Shown here piece after piece: positions 61,203-64,000 of a stretch of DNA of 64,000 bases (position 1 is the first letter of the stretch; each line of letters starts with the position of its first letter). The DNA comes from RUG14300 sp964391805 (GTDB lineage: Bacteria; Bacillota; Clostridia; Christensenellales; CAG-1252): positions 43,934-107,933 of the forward strand of contig CAYMNK010000007.1 of assembly GCA_964391805.1 (NCBI GenBank), written 5' to 3'. The position numbers and the translations under genes are program-made. The notes beneath the pieces are model-generated. The model was not told where the DNA came from, ran no database searches, and worked only from the letters and a program-made list of their open reading frames with translations.

Positions 61203-62813
61203 TTATTTGAACTCTATATTGGTGTATCTCTTCTCGGCGGTAAGTAAAAATACCACAATATTTACAGCACTATAAACTACTGTTAATGCGATATTGATGA
61301 TATAAACCGTCGAAGAGTCTCCCAAATAGTCCAAAATGATTGCCAAGCCACCCTGTAAAATGGCATATAGCAAGCCTATAAGCATAAGCAAATTCATATT
61401 GGTTTGTCCTGCATCGCGATTGGTTGACGACGCAAGATCTGGGTTGGCTAAATTGAGATTAAAGCCATTTATAATCATTCCTATTGCCGATACAAAAGAT
61501 ATACCGAACACTAAAAAACTCTTTCCTATCGACAAAAAATCTAATCTTGCAATGACGAAGATACTTATTGATAACGCGCCAAGTGCAACTATAAAATTAA
61601 TTACAGCCTTAGCGACAAGTTGTGCCTTGAAGGTATACGGCGTCATTTTGGTAATATAGAAAGTCTCCTTTTCGCGCGAAATCGCTTGCGCCGAGAAGGA
61701 GTTAATCATCGCCATAAATGAAAGCAAAACCAAAACGGATACTCCGTACGCTACGTTTCCGCCGACTTGTGCTTCGCCTACCTTATTAACAAGTCTATTA
61801 CAGAAAAATACCATTACAGGGGTCGTTATAGCGACACCGAGATAATAGTATGCAAATGTACCCGTTCTAATAATATCTTTGAACTCCTTTTTGAAAATCG
61901 CCATAAACGGTCCGTTAGAAGTGTACTTTGTTTTTAGACCGAAAAGTTTTGCTTTACCTTCCAATTCATACAAGCGAACCTTATTATATACCGGTTTGGC
62001 AAGCAGTAAACCAAAGGCAAAAAAGCCTATGCCCAATCCTAAGAGTATAATTGCCGATAGCCACCAATTACCTTTTACTGCAATATTTTTAAGTAAAACA
62101 GACGGATTAGCCCATACATTTAGCACGGTAACAAATTTACTCATTACCGAAATCGTTTCACTCGAAATACGTTGATGTATAAAATATTCGGCAAGTAGAT
62201 TTAAAATATAATCATATAAAAATAATGCACCCGAAAGGAGCAGTACGAAAAGAATTAATTTTAAAATATTCTTGTTTTGTATGGCTGATTTTGCATACAT
62301 CACAGGAACGGTCAAAAGTGTTCCCAAGCCAAAAGGTAAGAATACGGCAAACAAGGATGCAAGCAATACACGAAGTACATATATTACCGATAATTGTTCT
62401 ATTGCAAAACCAAAAACCAACATAATGGGTACAAATAAGGTAACAGACATTATCAGCATACGCGTAAATACAATTATTAGCTCAGCAACGAAGGTTTGAA
62501 AAGACGACATAGGAAAACGCGCCACAATTTTTAAATCTGACGGTTTCAATAGTCCTTTAATTTCGTACGAAATGCACGCTATTGTAAGTACTATTTCGAT
62601 TATCGTAAGTAATAGCGTCGAAAAGTCGGCAATATCTATGTGCTTACCGAATTGGTCGTTAACCATTACCAAAAAATAGTAGAACAAGAAAAGCATTACA
62701 ACAACGGTAACAATCATTAGTAGTGTCGATGCTATTCTACTCTTACGATTGGCACTGCTCTTTGTACGCATCAACCTCAAGTGAAGGCGAACGTAAGCAT
62801 TGATCTTATCCAT
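61203..62813 (-). CDS. ABC-2 type exporter permease
   Basis: 536 residues with about twelve hydrophobic segments spread over the whole length, among them VVMLFLFYYFLVMVND and GVSVLVLLSFMAMINSFSA. The amphipathic FSAQAISREKETFYITKMTP is typical of putative ABC exporter permeases of Firmicutes. It overlaps the end of the ATPase gene by eight bases (62806-62813), so the two form one transporter. The cargo is unknown; the giant surface protein gene starts 113 bases downstream. Confidence 0.82.
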   Translation of the reverse strand: MDKINAYVRLHLRLMRTKSSANRKSRIASTLLMIVTVVVMLFLFYYFLVMVNDQFGKHIDIADFSTLLLTIIEIVLTIACISYEIKGLLKPSDLKIVARFPMSSFQTFVAELIIVFTRMLIMSVTLFVPIMLVFGFAIEQLSVIYVLRVLLASLFAVFLPFGLGTLLTVPVMYAKSAIQNKNILKLILFVLLLSGALFLYDYILNLLAEYFIHQRISSETISVMSKFVTVLNVWANPSVLLKNIAVKGNWWLSAIILLGLGIGFFAFGLLLAKPVYNKVRLYELEGKAKLFGLKTKYTSNGPFMAIFKKEFKDIIRTGTFAYYYLGVAITTPVMVFFCNRLVNKVGEAQVGGNVAYGVSVLVLLSFMAMINSFSAQAISREKETFYITKMTPYTFKAQLVAKAVINFIVALGALSISIFVIARLDFLSIGKSFLVFGISFVSAIGMIINGFNLNLANPDLASSTNRDAGQTNMNLLMLIGLLYAILQGGLAIILDYLGDSSTVYIINIALTVVYSAVNIVVFLLTAEKRYTNIEFK

Positions 62814-63615
62814 TTTGAACCTCGTTTATCTGCATAAATAAGCGTTCTAAATTAAACGAAGAGTCTTTTGACGCTTCTTTTAAATCGATTAGTTTCACGA
62901 GACGGCCATCTTTGATTATAGCAACAATATCACAAACCTTGCGAACAACATCCAAGTTATGCGATGAGAATACCACCGAATTACCGTCATTAGCATAATT
63001 ACGAATACAAGACAATACATCGTTCATAGTTTGTGGATCCAAACCCATCATAGGCTCGTCAAGAATCCACAACTTGGGATTATGAACAAGAGAACCGATA
63101 AGACATATCTTTTGTTTCATACCGTGCGAATAACCTGCAATTTGTTTATCTAAAGCATAGTCGATATTAAACAACTTGGCATAGTATTCGATACGTTGCT
63201 TTTTAATATCTTTGGGTACACTCCATAGACTACCCATATAATCGGCATATTCGCGTCCTGTCAAAACCTCGTATACAGAGTGATCGTCGGGGACATAACC
63301 GATGCAATTCTTGGCATGAACGGGATCTAACTTAATATCGTATCCGTTAACTAAGATCTCACCTTCGGAAAAAGGTAAAATACCGGTAATAGACTTAATA
63401 GTTGTCGATTTACCTGCACCGTTACTACCGACTAAACCTAAAACCTTGCCGGCCTCCAAGGTGATATTTATATCGATTGCAGAATAATTATCTGCACCCG
63501 AGTATTTTTTAGAAAAGTGGTTGATAACTAAAACATAGGGAGTTAAGCAATTTAGTGAACTATCCCCCTGTGATTCAGATATACCGACTTGATTATCAAT
63601 TATTTTATCCGACAT
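62806..63615 (-). CDS. ABC transporter ATPase
   Basis: 269 residues from ATG at 63615, which has GGAG six bases before it. An ATG 12 bases earlier includes that GGAG in its own codons. Walker A GSNGAGKST, signature SHGMKQK, Walker B LWILDEPMMGLD and the H-loop SSHN are all present. It looks like the CcmA/YtrB type of drug or lantibiotic exporters. Pairs with the overlapping permease gene. Confidence 0.93.
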   Translation of the reverse strand: MSDKIIDNQVGISESQGDSSLNCLTPYVLVINHFSKKYSGADNYSAIDINITLEAGKVLGLVGSNGAGKSTTIKSITGILPFSEGEILVNGYDIKLDPVHAKNCIGYVPDDHSVYEVLTGREYADYMGSLWSVPKDIKKQRIEYYAKLFNIDYALDKQIAGYSHGMKQKICLIGSLVHNPKLWILDEPMMGLDPQTMNDVLSCIRNYANDGNSVVFSSHNLDVVRKVCDIVAIIKDGRLVKLIDLKEASKDSSFNLERLFMQINEVQNG

Positions 63616-63706
63616 ATTTTTCTCCATAGAATTAATTAGAGTAACTATGTAATTACTTACAAAGTTACAATTAACTAAGCCATGTACATTCCTTTGTTAT
63701 ATGACT

Positions 63707-63735
63707 ATTTTACCATATAGCAATATGTATGTCAA
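63707..63735 (-). promoter_or_regulatory. Promoter of the exporter-surface protein operon
   Basis: TTGACA (complement of 63730-63735), 17 bases, TAAAAT (complement of 63707-63712). The 5' leader is about 85 bases. Confidence 0.8.
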
Positions 63736-63774
63736 TAATTTGAGGAAAATAGCGATTTGTGTAGCAATATGTAT
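63718..63774. promoter_or_regulatory. Direct repeat pair overlapping the exporter promoter
   Basis: TAGCAATATGTAT occurs at 63718-63730 and again at 63762-63774, 44 bases apart (about four helical turns). The first copy covers the spacer and -35 region. Candidate regulator sites. Confidence 0.5.
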
Positions 63775-63911
63775 ACTACATTTCAAGTAATCGTGCAATA
63801 TTGTGTTGTCATTAATCACAAAATAAGCAATGTAAAATCTATGAATGCAATGTTATCAACTTAATGATTAGTTTTAGATAAATTTGGTTTTTAATACAAA
63901 AAAACTATTAA

Positions 63912-63941
63912 TAAAAAAAGTCCTCAGTTTTACCTGAAGAC
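63912..63941 (-). terminator. rRNA operon terminator
   Basis: On the minus strand, GTCTTCAG / CTGAGGAC (63941-63920; one G-T pair) with a 6-base loop, followed by seven T. Directly downstream of the 5S gene. Confidence 0.8.
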
Positions 63942-63947
63942 TATTTT

Positions 63948-64000
63948 GGTATCCGGCAACAACATATCCTCCCGGGCCGTGTCCAGCCAAGTACTTTCTG
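63948..64000 (-). rRNA. 5S rRNA, 3' part (runs off the window)
   Basis: On the minus strand the sequence from the edge reads AGTACTTGGCTGGA, then CACGGCCCGGGAGGATA, then GTTGTTGCCGGATACC. This is the conserved 3' third of bacterial 5S rRNA (GTACTTGG loop, GGGAG-ATA, terminal GCCGG). About 53 bases are in the window. The 3' end is set at the run ATACC, just before the terminator hairpin, with a few bases of uncertainty. The 5' part, and presumably 23S and 16S, lie beyond position 64000. Confidence 0.75.

Overview
The window comes from a low-GC Gram-positive bacterium, most likely an uncultured gut Clostridia-like lineage. The evidence is AT-rich DNA, GGAGG-type ribosome binding sites, many lipoproteins with a Cys lipobox and no outer-membrane proteins, TTGACA/TATAAT promoters with 17-bp spacers, a class I lysyl-tRNA synthetase, and BIG, Listeria-Bacteroides and BspA-type surface repeats. 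The lineage name is inference.

Layout. Positions 1-15.5 kb (minus strand) hold a starch-capture locus. A 2037-residue lipoprotein made only of binding and Ig-like modules (CBM26, group-3 Ig, and an unnamed module called X here) is followed by a surface GH13 amylase with a CBM41-like domain, two more modular lipoproteins, an ABC solute-binding lipoprotein and the start of an ABC permease. Together they look like bind-cut-import machinery for alpha-glucan, driven by a promoter at about 15.5 kb. Next are three tandem tRNA genes (initiator Met, elongator Met, Glu) with a promoter and terminator.

16.5-22.5 kb (plus) is an AT-rich accessory island. It holds a HAD protein of the RNA-repair-associated type with an unknown partner, a WYL regulator fused to leucine-rich repeats behind a promoter with a G8 tract in its spacer, pieces that resemble a shattered AAA/M41 protease gene, a DNA-glycosylase-like protein and an orphan sigma region 4 protein.

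22.9-33.1 kb (plus) is a tightly packed housekeeping operon: tdk, udk, the TldD/TldE pair, a ROK sugar kinase, a radical SAM protein plus its DUF2344 partner, RNase G/E, an aminotransferase and a small XRE regulator. 33.3-45.4 kb holds an M1-like metallopeptidase lipoprotein, an NfeD-flotillin pair, a decayed toxin gene with a candidate immunity gene, a divergent LysR/PQ-loop pair, and a split transketolase preceded by an apparently leaderless 56-codon gene. After these come a four-gene minus operon (lysK with fused tRNA-binding domain, DUF1858, a propeller membrane protein, a HAD hydrolase; 41.8-47.5 kb) and a divergent stand-alone CBM20 protein.

48-64 kb holds a small HTH regulator with a candidate operator in the neighbouring promoter, an LRR_5 membrane protein, a DUF2828 (TROVE/vWA, Ro60-like) gene with a structured leader, and a 2.9-kresidue Ig-repeat/beta-helix surface protein behind an ABC exporter. 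The window ends in the 3' part of a 5S rRNA gene. From 33 kb on, intergenic gaps carry an interspersed repeat family whose short hairpin stems change in a compensatory way from copy to copy, which suggests that structure is under selection.
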